A DNA stretch of 59,502 bases from an uncultured Butyricicoccus sp. GTDB taxonomy: Bacteria; Bacillota; Clostridia; Oscillospirales; Butyricicoccaceae. The translations under genes were made by a program, and so were the position numbers. The stretch is from the NCBI RefSeq assembly GCF_944381005.1, contig NZ_CALWJM010000013.1, positions 1-59,502 on the forward strand. Reading direction: 5' to 3'. This document shows positions 24,901 through 33,326 of this stretch, one piece after another (position 1 is the stretch's first letter; each line of letters starts with the position of its first letter). The notes beneath the pieces were generated by a model, which made no database searches, was not told the origin of the DNA, and was given only the letters and a program-made list of their open reading frames with translations.

Positions 24901-27846
24901 ATGAACCTAAGAGAACAATTGACCAACCCCATGTACTTTGAACAAAATCGCCTGCCGGCTTGCTCCGACCACACGTTTTGTCACGGTACCGAGCAAACAC
25001 CGCGTATGTTATCGCTAGATGGCACTTGGGCTGTGCAAGTCGTTCCCGACCTCGATGCACGCACCCCCGACTTTGAATCACACCACCAGAGCACTTGGCA
25101 AACCATGCAAATCCCCGGCCACCTCAACTTCGAGGGCTTTGAGCCGCTGCAATACACCAATACGGCATATCCTTGGGATGGACTGGAGCAGCTCACCCCG
25201 CCTCAACTGCCCGAAAAAATCCCAACCGCCCAACTGACCCGCACCTTTGTCCTGCCCGCTGACTGGATGGGACAACCCCTGCGCCTATGGCTCGGCGGTG
25301 TGGAACCGGCTTGCCGGATATGGATAAACGGTACTTACATCGGTTATACCGAAAGTTCTTTTGATGCGGCGCAGTTCGATGTCACAAGCGCCGTACATGC
25401 CAGTGAAAATGTAATTGCAATCGAAGTCTATCGCTGGGCCAGCGGTGTCTGGCTGGAAGACCAAGATTTCTGGCGTTTCTGGGGTATTTTCCGCTCGGTA
25501 CGCCTGTACCCCCTGCCCGCAGCACACGTCAACGATTTGCGCGTTGTGGCGGATATGGAAGGTCACCTGACGGTATCCGCCACGCTGCAAGGACAAGCAG
25601 AACAGGCTGTCCTGTCCTTATATGACCCGGACGGAACGCTGGTTGCCGAACAGGTTGTGCCCACACACGCCTCTGCGCAGCTTTCTTGGCAGCATACTGT
25701 CAAGCACCCCAAACTGTGGAGCGCAGAGCAACCCAATCTGTATCAACTGCATATCACGCTAAAACAGGATGGGCAGACCGTCGAAACCGTCCAGCAAGCT
25801 GTCGGTTTCCGCAGCATCTGGATAGACCATAATATCATTCGTCTGAACGGACAACGGCTGGTGCTGCACGGTGTCAACCGGCACGAGTTCTGCGCACAAA
25901 GTGGACGTGTGGTTACAGTCGAACAGATGGAATGGGATGCGCGCGAGATGAAGCGCAACAACATCAACGCAGTGCGCACCAGCCATTACCCCAACCGCAA
26001 AGAATGGTATGACATCTGTGACCGCATCGGCTTATATGTGATAGATGAAGCCAATCTGGAAACACACGGAAGCTGGAACGGGCTGGACGGAGAGCCGTGG
26101 ATGAAGCGCATCCCGGACAGCAATCCCCAATGGCGGGAAGCGGTGTGCAGCAGAGGGCAAGCAATGGTGGAACGCGAAAAAAATCACCCCTCAATTCTGT
26201 TCTGGAGCTGCGGCAATGAGAGTAACGCCGGACAGGTGATTTTTGAGATGAGCAAACGGATTCACAAATGGGACGATACCCGTCTGGTACATTATGAGGG
26301 CATCTCCCAAGACCGCCGTTACGCCTTCGGACACACGCCCTATGAACAAACTTCAGATGTACGTTCTACCATGTACTGGCCGCCCGAAAAAGCCGAATGG
26401 GCATTACAAAACTTCACCGACAAGCCTTATATTCAGTGCGAATACGCGCACGCGATGGGCAATTCCACCGGTTCGCTGGAAGATTACATCACACTGGAAG
26501 AAAAGTATTCCCACTACCAAGGCGGCTTTATCTGGGACTGGGTTGACCAGTTGACTGAACAAGACGGTAAATTGTACTACGGCGGCGACTTTCAGGAGCG
26601 CGTTCATTCGGGTGACTTCTGTGCCAACGGTCTGGTTTTTGCCGACCGTACACCAACCCCAAAATTGGCCGCTGTCAAAGCTGCGTACAGCAACTATGTG
26701 TTGACGCTGTCACCCAAAAAGCTGACCATTCGGAATAAATCGCTGTTTACCAATGTATCCGAATACGAAATTGTCATCTGCTGCATGGCCGACGGTATCG
26801 AATTTAACCGTCAGCAGCTGCACACCTCTTGTGCGCCCGGACAGTGTGTGACCGTGTCATGGGCTTTGCCCGAAAGCTGTCCCAATGGAGAAATCACGGT
26901 ATCTGCGTCTTTGCACACGACAACAGACACCGAATGGGCACAAAAAGGCTTTGCCATCTGCGCCACTCAGATGGTATTGTATTCACGCGCTGCACGCCAA
27001 ACCGGTTGGCGCATGGTGCGCGGCACCGAACACATCGGATTTCAAGGCAGTAAACTGACCATACTGTTCGACAAGCACACCGGCAAGCTCATCAGCATCC
27101 AAGACAAGGCAGGCTGTGAATGGGTCAAAAAACCGCTTGCACCTACCTTCTGGCGTGCACCGGTTTCCAACGATATCGCCAGCAACTGGCATTTTGAAAA
27201 AGCAATGTGGAAAATCGCCACGCTTTATCCGGTCTTTGACCATATGCAATGTGAGGAACAAGGCACCGCTTATCAAATCACATCGGTTTACCGCTTGCCG
27301 CTGACCCCGGCTATCAAATGCACAGTGCGTTACCGACTGGAAGCAGATGACCATATTCGCGTACAGGTGAATTGTGATAAACCCGAATCCCTGCCCGCTC
27401 CGTTCTGCTTCGGAATCGAGATGACCACCTTCGCCCAAAATGACACGGTAGAATATTACGGTTATGGGCCGCTGGAAACCGCTTCCGACCGCTTGCTGGG
27501 CGCACAGTTAGGGCGCTGGCACTGTCATGTTCCCTCGGAATTGACCGCATATATGACCCCGCAGGATTGCGCGGTGCATTGCGGCGTGCGTTGGGCAACC
27601 TGCGGCGGCTTACGGTTCCAGCCCATTCAGCCAATGGAACTGTCCGCTTTGCCTTGGGACTGCCACGAAATCGAACAAGCTGCACACCGCTGGGAACTGC
27701 CGCCGGCAGATAAAACCGTTTTGCGTATGCTGGCGTGGAGCTGCGGTGTTGGCGGCGATGACACTTGGGGCGCACGGCCGCGCAAAGCCTATCAAATGGA
27801 TGATGCTGCACTGTGGATGGAACTGGAAATCATGCCTGAGGCATGA
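24901..27846 (+). CDS. Beta-galactosidase, GH2 family (LacZ type)
   Basis: 981 residues, large LacZ architecture: sugar-binding/jelly-roll domain, immunoglobulin-like domains, TIM barrel from about 310-600, and the beta-sandwich small chain at the C-terminus (PFCFGIEMTTF, YYGYGPLETASDR). Acid/base Glu440 in WSCGNESNAG and nucleophile Glu514 in QCEYAHAMGNS agree with LacZ E461 and E537. GGFIWDWVDQ is also typical. No signal peptide, so it acts on imported sugar. It is probably cotranscribed with the AraC gene. Substrate could be lactose, LacNAc or a GH112-resistant galactoside. Confidence 0.95.
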   Translation: MNLREQLTNPMYFEQNRLPACSDHTFCHGTEQTPRMLSLDGTWAVQVVPDLDARTPDFESHHQSTWQTMQIPGHLNFEGFEPLQYTNTAYPWDGLEQLTPPQLPEKIPTAQLTRTFVLPADWMGQPLRLWLGGVEPACRIWINGTYIGYTESSFDAAQFDVTSAVHASENVIAIEVYRWASGVWLEDQDFWRFWGIFRSVRLYPLPAAHVNDLRVVADMEGHLTVSATLQGQAEQAVLSLYDPDGTLVAEQVVPTHASAQLSWQHTVKHPKLWSAEQPNLYQLHITLKQDGQTVETVQQAVGFRSIWIDHNIIRLNGQRLVLHGVNRHEFCAQSGRVVTVEQMEWDAREMKRNNINAVRTSHYPNRKEWYDICDRIGLYVIDEANLETHGSWNGLDGEPWMKRIPDSNPQWREAVCSRGQAMVEREKNHPSILFWSCGNESNAGQVIFEMSKRIHKWDDTRLVHYEGISQDRRYAFGHTPYEQTSDVRSTMYWPPEKAEWALQNFTDKPYIQCEYAHAMGNSTGSLEDYITLEEKYSHYQGGFIWDWVDQLTEQDGKLYYGGDFQERVHSGDFCANGLVFADRTPTPKLAAVKAAYSNYVLTLSPKKLTIRNKSLFTNVSEYEIVICCMADGIEFNRQQLHTSCAPGQCVTVSWALPESCPNGEITVSASLHTTTDTEWAQKGFAICATQMVLYSRAARQTGWRMVRGTEHIGFQGSKLTILFDKHTGKLISIQDKAGCEWVKKPLAPTFWRAPVSNDIASNWHFEKAMWKIATLYPVFDHMQCEEQGTAYQITSVYRLPLTPAIKCTVRYRLEADDHIRVQVNCDKPESLPAPFCFGIEMTTFAQNDTVEYYGYGPLETASDRLLGAQLGRWHCHVPSELTAYMTPQDCAVHCGVRWATCGGLRFQPIQPMELSALPWDCHEIEQAAHRWELPPADKTVLRMLAWSCGVGGDDTWGARPRKAYQMDDAALWMELEIMPEA

Positions 27847-27880
27847 TTTCCACCCACTTTGCATCCGATAGAAAACAAAA

Positions 27881-27909
27881 AAATCCCGGAAGTCAAACTT
27901 CCGGGATTT
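27881..27909. terminator. Bidirectional terminator after the beta-galactosidase gene
   Basis: Perfect 13-bp stem AAATCCCGGAAGT/ACTTCCGGGATTT with loop CAA; A-run left, T-rich right. Serves the beta-galactosidase (+) and HPr-like (-) genes. Confidence 0.9.
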
Positions 27910-27914
27910 CTATT

Positions 27915-28151
27915 TTATTCCTCGATTTCGAGGTAGTCCGCCAAATCCTTAAACAGAGCGGTCGGGTCAACGTCGTCCTCGACAACCAGCTGAAGCGGCT
28001 CATTGAGGGACAACAGGAACATGCCCAGCAGAGACTTTGCGTCTACCTGACCGGACTTGCCAAAAATCCAGATATCATAGCTATACTTGGAAACGATGCG
28101 GTTAATCTGTTGAATGTCCTCGGTATTTTTTACTTTAATCTTTCTGGTCAT
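27915..28151 (-). CDS. HPr-like protein lacking the phospho-accepting histidine (Crh-like)
   Basis: 78 residues with the HPr pattern: the regulatory-serine helix VDAKSLLGMFLLSL (Ser40 matching HPr Ser46) followed by a beta-strand PLQLVVEDD and a C-terminal helix. There is no histidine anywhere in the protein, so it cannot carry phosphate in the PTS the way HPr His15 does. Bacillus Crh is the known precedent: it keeps Ser46, lacks His15 and works as CcpA co-repressor. Whether HPrK and CcpA partners exist is not visible here. Start ATG behind GAAGGAGG. Confidence 0.85.
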   Translation of the reverse strand: MTRKIKVKNTEDIQQINRIVSKYSYDIWIFGKSGQVDAKSLLGMFLLSLNEPLQLVVEDDVDPTALFKDLADYLEIEE

Positions 28152-28292
28152 GAAGTATTGTCCTCCTTCAAAAACAGGTTCTTGTGGTTTCTGCTTTCAT
28201 TATAGTATGGGAAAGTAAAAAATGGAAGTCTTTTTTTATGAAAAAGTGAATTTCGTCAAAGGCATCCCCCACACCAAAACGGCGCTGCTTTA

Positions 28293-28322
28293 TTTATACT
28301 TTTTGCACAAATAAAGTGTAAA
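28293..28322 (-). promoter_or_regulatory. Candidate promoter of the HPr-like gene
   Basis: Minus strand: -35 TTTACA (28317-28322), 18-bp spacer, -10 TATAAA (28293-28298). A second -10 TATAAT at 28199-28204, closer to the gene, lacks a good -35; I cannot tell which is used. Apart from this and a terminator, the gap 28152-28410 shows nothing. Confidence 0.45.
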
Positions 28323-28369
28323 TAATTTGTGAAATATGCTGTGCTTTGGTCTTTTTCCATTCACATCTA

Positions 28370-28399
28370 AAACGGCGCGCCCGAAGGGACGCGCCGTTT
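28370..28399 (-). terminator. Terminator of the flavodoxin-fold reductase gene
   Basis: 10-bp stem AAACGGCGCG/CGCGCCGTTT, loop CCCGAAGGGA, T-run on the minus-strand side. Confidence 0.8.
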
Positions 28400-28410
28400 A
28401 TGTATCGGTC

Positions 28411-29043
28411 TTATCGAATAAAATTGGTAAATGTGCGCTTGTGCGTTTCAGGCGGGTCAATCTTGCCCTTTGCCGCATCAATGACCTTGACCGTCCATGC
28501 AATATTTCGTGCGAGCTTTGCCACGACCTCCAAGCCCTCGGTATCCTGCTGCACTTCACCGGGGTCTGCACCGTGTACGGCGCCCCAATAGTCCGAAGTC
28601 ACAATCAACATTTCCATAGCATCCATTGTGCCCAGCAACTGCTGATACGTCTCCATACCGCCCGAACGGCGCAGCGTACACAGTGCCGCACCGACCTTAT
28701 GATGTAGTTGATTGTCGCCGCAGCCGGCAGCCAGCATCAAGCGGTCAAGTACACATTTCATGCTGCCTGCAATACCGCCGTGATACACAGGCGAAGCCAG
28801 CACAATGCCATCCGCTTCGATACACTTGTCAATAATTTCATTGACCATATCGCCCGTTTGGACACAGTGCAGAGAACCGGTATTCAGGCAATGATAACAC
28901 GCCATACAGGGCTTGACATTTGCGCCAGGCTGCAATACTTCAAACTCGATGCCCTCGCGTTCGAACTCCTTAGCCATGACTTCCAAGCATTGTGCCGTGT
29001 TGCCGCCCTTGCGCGGTGAACCATTGATTGCTACTACTTTCAT
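28411..29043 (-). CDS. Flavodoxin-family NAD(P)H-dependent FMN reductase
   Basis: 210 residues from the ATG at 29041-29043 (MKVVAINGSPRKGGNT), placed 8 nt after GGAGG; the upstream in-frame GTG lies on the ribosome-binding site and is rejected. The FMN phosphate loop GSPRKGGNT, the cysteine-bearing segment PCMACYHCLNTG and SPVYHGGIAGSMK mark the iron-sulfur flavoprotein/NADPH-dependent FMN reductase group. Substrate unknown. Monocistronic. Confidence 0.88.
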   Translation of the reverse strand: MKVVAINGSPRKGGNTAQCLEVMAKEFEREGIEFEVLQPGANVKPCMACYHCLNTGSLHCVQTGDMVNEIIDKCIEADGIVLASPVYHGGIAGSMKCVLDRLMLAAGCGDNQLHHKVGAALCTLRRSGGMETYQQLLGTMDAMEMLIVTSDYWGAVHGADPGEVQQDTEGLEVVAKLARNIAWTVKVIDAAKGKIDPPETHKRTFTNFIR

Positions 29044-29092
29044 CTCTTTTTCCTCCACATAAAATTCTGAGTGCGCTTTTATGCACCAAAAA

Positions 29093-29926
29093 TCAGACTC
29101 GTTTTGACCGCTCGGTTGCCAAGATATGGTTGAGCACGCCGCCTAGTATCAGCGTCGTACTGGTCATATATAGCCAGAGCATCAGCACAATAATGGCACC
29201 GATGGAACCATACAGCAAGCTATATCGCCCCATATGCTCTACATAGTACGCAAAACATCTGGTCAACACCATCCACCCCAACAGAGATGTGATGGCACCC
29301 GGAAGCGCCTGCCGCCAGCGTACATGCACCGGTGGCACCAGACTATACAACAACATCAAAAAGCCCAATGCAAGCACAACCGCAACCGGAAATGCCAGAT
29401 AATGCGCAATGGTAAAACCGGTTTCCAACATAGGAAACCAGCGCGTAATAAACTCCAAAAACCGTTTTCCAACCACGATAAGAAAGATACTGCTTCCGAT
29501 AAGCAGCAACAAGCCGCCAGTTAAAATCAGGGAAACGACAATATTCGCTATCGTGCCCCGGCGCGTCCCACTTCGATAAATACGCGCCATCGAATACATG
29601 ATGGAGCGTACTGCCCGCGACAGAAAATAAAGCGTCATCGCGCTGCCCAATAATAACGGCCGGATAGAATCATTAGAACCCAGATACGCCAGATATCCAA
29701 TCACAATATTCTGTACATCGTCAGGCAAAAACCGTGTCATTTCCAACACGGAAACTTCGGGAAGGTTTGCCATGCCCAACAGGGAGTTCAGCACCATCAG
29801 CAGCGGAAACAGGGAAAACAGCAAGAAAAATGCCAATTCTGCCGCCGCATGTGCCACACCATCTTTAAAATACCGCTCTATCAGCCGAAAAGGCACACGC
29901 AACAGCCGCGGAGGGTTTCCAATCAT
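29093..29926 (-). CDS. YihY/BrkB-family inner membrane protein
   Basis: 277 residues with about six membrane helices. Family marks: AAAELAFFLLFSLFPLLMVL near residues 26-45 and the C-terminal SLLYGSIGAIIVLMLWLY. Such proteins were once called RNase BN, a name since withdrawn; their role is unclear. Start ATG behind GGCGGTGG. Confidence 0.88.
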   Translation of the reverse strand: MIGNPPRLLRVPFRLIERYFKDGVAHAAAELAFFLLFSLFPLLMVLNSLLGMANLPEVSVLEMTRFLPDDVQNIVIGYLAYLGSNDSIRPLLLGSAMTLYFLSRAVRSIMYSMARIYRSGTRRGTIANIVVSLILTGGLLLLIGSSIFLIVVGKRFLEFITRWFPMLETGFTIAHYLAFPVAVVLALGFLMLLYSLVPPVHVRWRQALPGAITSLLGWMVLTRCFAYYVEHMGRYSLLYGSIGAIIVLMLWLYMTSTTLILGGVLNHILATERSKRV

Positions 29927-30079
29927 GCGCCACCGCCTTTCTTGTCCCTATTTTACCAGTTTATGATTGTTTTTTCAAGGCACATCCTGTCACACCGCAA
30001 GGCTCTTGTAATTTTTCTCTGCTTATGATAGGATACCATTATCGAACAAGATTTCGTCGTGAAAAAGGTGAGATATTCC

Positions 30080-30607
30080 ATGGAATATGCTTTTGATTGT
30101 CCGCATACCTGCTGTTTTACTGGCAGCCGTCCGGAAAAATTGGGCTTTGACTGGGAGAGCAATTCATATCAAATGCAGTCTTTACGCCGTGACCTTAAAT
30201 GCGCCATTTTACGCGCCATTGAGCAGGAATACACCTGCTTTATCTCCGGTATGAGTAAGGGATTTGACTTGTGGGCTGCACAAGCGGTACTGGAACTGCA
30301 AACTGCCCACCCTCAAATCAAACTGGTTTGCGCCGTTCCGTTTGCCGAAATGTCGCAAAACTGGTCATCTGATTGGCGTAATCTGTTTGAAAAGATTGCA
30401 CAATCCAGCGATTACATAAAAATCTTATCCCCCCGCTATTCTGCCGGCTGTTATCACGCCCGTGACCGGTTCATGGTGGATAACGCCAGCCGTGTGATTT
30501 GTTGGTACAACGGCACCAAAGGCGGCACAGAATATACCGTTCGATATGCCCAAAAACAAGGCCGATTGATTGACAACCTTTATATTTCCCAAATTTGTAT
30601 CTTATAA
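30080..30607 (+). CDS. SLOG-family protein (DUF1273/YpsA-like)
   Basis: 175 residues from the ATG at 30080; the GTG seven codons upstream coincides with the ribosome-binding region. The Rossmann-like nucleotide loop CCFTGSRPEKL, ISGMSKGFDLWAAQ and WYNGTKGGTEYTV match the SLOG group that includes YpsA. These are thought to bind nucleotides or derivatives; no enzyme activity is established. It is convergent with ilvE. Confidence 0.85.
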   Translation: MEYAFDCPHTCCFTGSRPEKLGFDWESNSYQMQSLRRDLKCAILRAIEQEYTCFISGMSKGFDLWAAQAVLELQTAHPQIKLVCAVPFAEMSQNWSSDWRNLFEKIAQSSDYIKILSPRYSAGCYHARDRFMVDNASRVICWYNGTKGGTEYTVRYAQKQGRLIDNLYISQICIL

Positions 30608-30610
30608 TCT

Positions 30611-30645
30611 AAAAAAGCACCGGAACGTTCAAACGCTCCGGCGCA
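30611..30645 (-). terminator. Terminator of ilvE
   Basis: Imperfect stem around CCGGAGCG/CGTTCCGG followed on the minus strand by GCTTTTTT. Confidence 0.7.
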
Positions 30646-30678
30646 TTCTGTTCTTAATTTTCACAGCATACTAGCGGT

Positions 30679-31746
30679 TTAGTCAACGCGAACCGTCCAA
30701 CCCATATCGTCCGGCAGTTTGCCCCACTGAATTCCGGTGATGGTGTCATACAGCTTGTGTGTGATTTCGCCAATCTTACCGTCGTTGATATAGGCGACAT
30801 CGCCTTCATAGCGCAGTTCCCCAACTGGAGAAATGACGGCTGCTGTACCCGTGCCAAACACTTCTTCGAGCTTGCCTTCCTTGGAAGCTTTCATAACATC
30901 CGCAATGGGCAGACGCTCCTCAGAAACCGGAATCCCCCATTTTTTCAGCAGCTCAATGCACGACATACGAGTAACACCGGGCAATACCGTGCCAACACAG
31001 GGCGCTGTGTATACCGTGCCGTCAATCTTGAAGAAGCAGTTCATTGAACCAACTTCCTCCACATACTTGTGCTCTACGCCGTCCAGCCACAAGGTCTGCT
31101 CGTAGCCCAAATCATGCGCCTTGACCTGAGAAATCAGCGAAGCGGCATAGTTACCGCCGCACTTGGTAAAGCCTGTACCGCCCGGACATGCGCGGGTATA
31201 CTCGTCCTCAACAAAAATCTTGACCGGATTGATGCCCGTCGAATAATAGGCGCCAACCGGAGAACAAATAATAATAAACTGATGGGTTGCGGACGGACGC
31301 ACGCCTAAATGCGGCTCGGTCGCAATGACAAACGGACGAATATACAGGCTGGTGCCCTCCTGATGCGGCACCCAGTCGGCCTCAGTCTTGACCAGTGCTT
31401 TGACTGCCTGTACAAAGTCCTCGGTCGGCAGCGACGGCAGACACATACGATGATTGGTATTCTGCATACGCTCAGCATTCTTTTCTGGGCGGAACAACTG
31501 AATGGAACCATCGGGCAGACGGTATGCCTTCATGCCCTCAAAGGACTCCATTGCATAGTGCAGCACCATTGCAGCCGGGTCGAGTGCAAGCGGCTGATAG
31601 GGCACAATGCGGGCATCATGCCAGCCCTGTCCCTCGGTGTGGTCAATCATAAACATGTGGTCGGTGTAGTATTTACCAAACCCAAGCGCAGATTCATCGG
31701 GTTTCTGCTTTTTGTTTTGGGTCAACTCATAGCGGATATTGAGCAT
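30679..31746 (-). CDS. ilvE: Branched-chain amino acid aminotransferase
   Basis: 355 residues starting MLNIRYELTQ (ATG 31744-31746; weak GAGTG upstream). PLP enzyme for the last step of Leu/Ile/Val synthesis or the first of their breakdown. PLP lysine is Lys195 in GGTGFTKCGGNYAAS; other family marks are YAMESFEGMKAYR and EVGSMNCFF. It matches the longer type II (mammalian/Bacillus YbgE) class. A strong promoter lies at 31793-31821. Confidence 0.96.
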   Translation of the reverse strand: MLNIRYELTQNKKQKPDESALGFGKYYTDHMFMIDHTEGQGWHDARIVPYQPLALDPAAMVLHYAMESFEGMKAYRLPDGSIQLFRPEKNAERMQNTNHRMCLPSLPTEDFVQAVKALVKTEADWVPHQEGTSLYIRPFVIATEPHLGVRPSATHQFIIICSPVGAYYSTGINPVKIFVEDEYTRACPGGTGFTKCGGNYAASLISQVKAHDLGYEQTLWLDGVEHKYVEEVGSMNCFFKIDGTVYTAPCVGTVLPGVTRMSCIELLKKWGIPVSEERLPIADVMKASKEGKLEEVFGTGTAAVISPVGELRYEGDVAYINDGKIGEITHKLYDTITGIQWGKLPDDMGWTVRVD

Positions 31747-31792
31747 GATATTTTCACTCTTTTCTGTTAAACTATGGTAAAGGATTGTTTTT

Positions 31793-31821
31793 ATTCTATC
31801 GCTTTTCTCTCCACTTTTCAA
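31793..31821 (-). promoter_or_regulatory. Promoter of ilvE
   Basis: Minus strand: -35 TTGAAA (31816-31821), 17-bp spacer, -10 TAGAAT (31793-31798). Confidence 0.68.
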
Positions 31822-31887
31822 GAGCAATTTCTTTTGATTTCTGATTTTAGTGAGATTTTTCCATTTTCTCCCCTGTGCACCCGCTCG

Positions 31888-31916
31888 TTGCACAGTATCC
31901 CACACCATGTTATAAT
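31888..31916 (+). promoter_or_regulatory. Promoter of the secreted NodB-like gene
   Basis: -35 TTGCAC (31888-31893), 17-bp spacer, -10 TATAAT (31911-31916). Confidence 0.75.
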
Positions 31917-31954
31917 AGAAACACTTGTATTCCCATCAAAGGAGGGTTTGCCGC

Positions 31955-33160
31955 ATGAAAGATACGCTTTGCCGTCTGCTCTGTCTGACGCTTTGCCTGC
32001 TTGTGCTCGTCGGCAGTTTATCGCCCGCCACTAGCCATGCGGCAAATGACATCACGCTTACCGCTGTGAACGATTCTTTCTTGCCGCTGTCCGCCTCCAC
32101 CATGCCCACGCGGCGCGGTGGCGCACAGTATGTGCCCTATTCGGTGTTTTCGGGTACGCTTGGCATTTCCGGTTCCTACTCTTCCTCCGAACAGACCCTT
32201 ACCCTGTCCAACGGTGAAACCTCCCTGCGCTTTGACCTGAGCCGCGGCACGGTCTACGACCAGAACATGAATAGTTATACCACACCGGCTTACTGGCTCA
32301 ACGGTACGGTCTATGTACCGGTCAAACTGGTATGTGGAAAATTTGGCCTCACCTACTCCAATATACCAGCCGCCGCGCCCATCCTGCGCATCTGTAATAG
32401 TGCCGCTTCGCTTTCGGACTCGGCTTTTGTGTCGTCCTCAACCAACACCATCCGCAATATGCTCGATGCCTACAACAATCCGGGCGGCAGTTCGTCCACT
32501 ACGCCGCCCGCTGTCTCTACGCCCAACCCAACAACACCGGTGATACCGCCAGTTGACCCCAACACCGGACAGCCTACCCAAGCACCACTGATGAAGCCCA
32601 GTGAAGTTTATCTGGCCTATATCGGTACACCGGGCAAAAACACCTCTGATATTTTGGATGCTTTGGAAACCGCTGGCTTCAAAGCAGCATTCTTCGTACC
32701 CGCCGACGGAACGGTATTAGATGAAGATTTGCTGCGGCAAATCATCGGGCGCGGTCACACCGTGGGCTTTACCCTGCTTTCCTCGGCACAGGATATGTCG
32801 GGCAAACTGCGCACAGCAAATGACACCCTATTTCGCGCAACGGGCACGGTCAGCCATCTGCTTTGCATCTCGGACGGCAGTGAGCATTTGAGCACGGTAC
32901 AGCAACAAGGTTTGCTGCAAGGCGGCTATCGCATTTGGGATGCCGCACTGGACAGCCGCGACCACTCCTACGGCCCAGCAGATGCCGCACGCACGGTGAC
33001 AGACGCGCTCAGCCGCACCGCTGCCCCTGTGGTCATCCGCATGGGGCAATACAGCGCAACGGCGCGCACGACCGAACTGGTCTGTGCTTATCTGTCTACT
33101 TACGCCATCCCGGTCAAAACCATTGGGCTGACCCGCTCCCCCATCAACAATATCTCTTAA
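31955..33160 (+). CDS. Secreted protein: copper-amine-oxidase-like N domain plus degenerate NodB deacetylase domain
   Basis: 401 residues from the ATG at 31955 (AAAGGAGGG). Signal peptide to about Ala29 (SPATSHA). Residues about 35-150 resemble the stalk/copper-amine-oxidase N-terminal-like domain (YVPYSVFSGTLGIS, LNGTVYVPVKLVCGKFGL). A Pro/Thr/Ser linker (about 180-225) leads to a polysaccharide-deacetylase-like fold. There the metal motif TFDDGP reads AYIGTPG and the HxxxH strand reads GFTLLSS, so the enzyme residues are gone. Probably a carbohydrate-binding or structural pseudoenzyme at the cell surface (inference). sigG follows after a terminator. Confidence 0.85.
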   Translation: MKDTLCRLLCLTLCLLVLVGSLSPATSHAANDITLTAVNDSFLPLSASTMPTRRGGAQYVPYSVFSGTLGISGSYSSSEQTLTLSNGETSLRFDLSRGTVYDQNMNSYTTPAYWLNGTVYVPVKLVCGKFGLTYSNIPAAAPILRICNSAASLSDSAFVSSSTNTIRNMLDAYNNPGGSSSTTPPAVSTPNPTTPVIPPVDPNTGQPTQAPLMKPSEVYLAYIGTPGKNTSDILDALETAGFKAAFFVPADGTVLDEDLLRQIIGRGHTVGFTLLSSAQDMSGKLRTANDTLFRATGTVSHLLCISDGSEHLSTVQQQGLLQGGYRIWDAALDSRDHSYGPADAARTVTDALSRTAAPVVIRMGQYSATARTTELVCAYLSTYAIPVKTIGLTRSPINNIS

Positions 33161-33171
33161 AACCTTCACAC

Positions 33172-33203
33172 AAACCGGTGCACACGCTGCAACCGGTTTT
33201 TCT
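33172..33203 (+). terminator. Terminator of the NodB-like gene
   Basis: Stem AAACCGGT/ACCGGTTT with an inner GCA/TGC pairing, followed by TTC TTTT. Confidence 0.8.
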
Positions 33204-33264
33204 TTTAACACATTTTATCTGTCAAATACACCAAAAAACGGTCGAACTGGAAAAAATATAGACG

Positions 33265-33295
33265 GTATAGCACCCCCTTGCTTGTGGGCAAACTT
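33265..33295 (+). promoter_or_regulatory. Sigma-F/G-like forespore promoter of sigG
   Basis: -35-like GTATA (33265-33269), 16-bp spacer, -10-like GGGCAAACTT (33286-33295). This fits the Bacillus sigma-F consensus GYATA-N15-GGNNANAHTR except for one spacer base and the last position. No sigma-A promoter of similar quality is seen between the upstream terminator and the gene. Confidence 0.65.
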
Positions 33296-33326
33296 CCTGT
33301 AACAAGACAAGCAGGAGGGATTTGTC

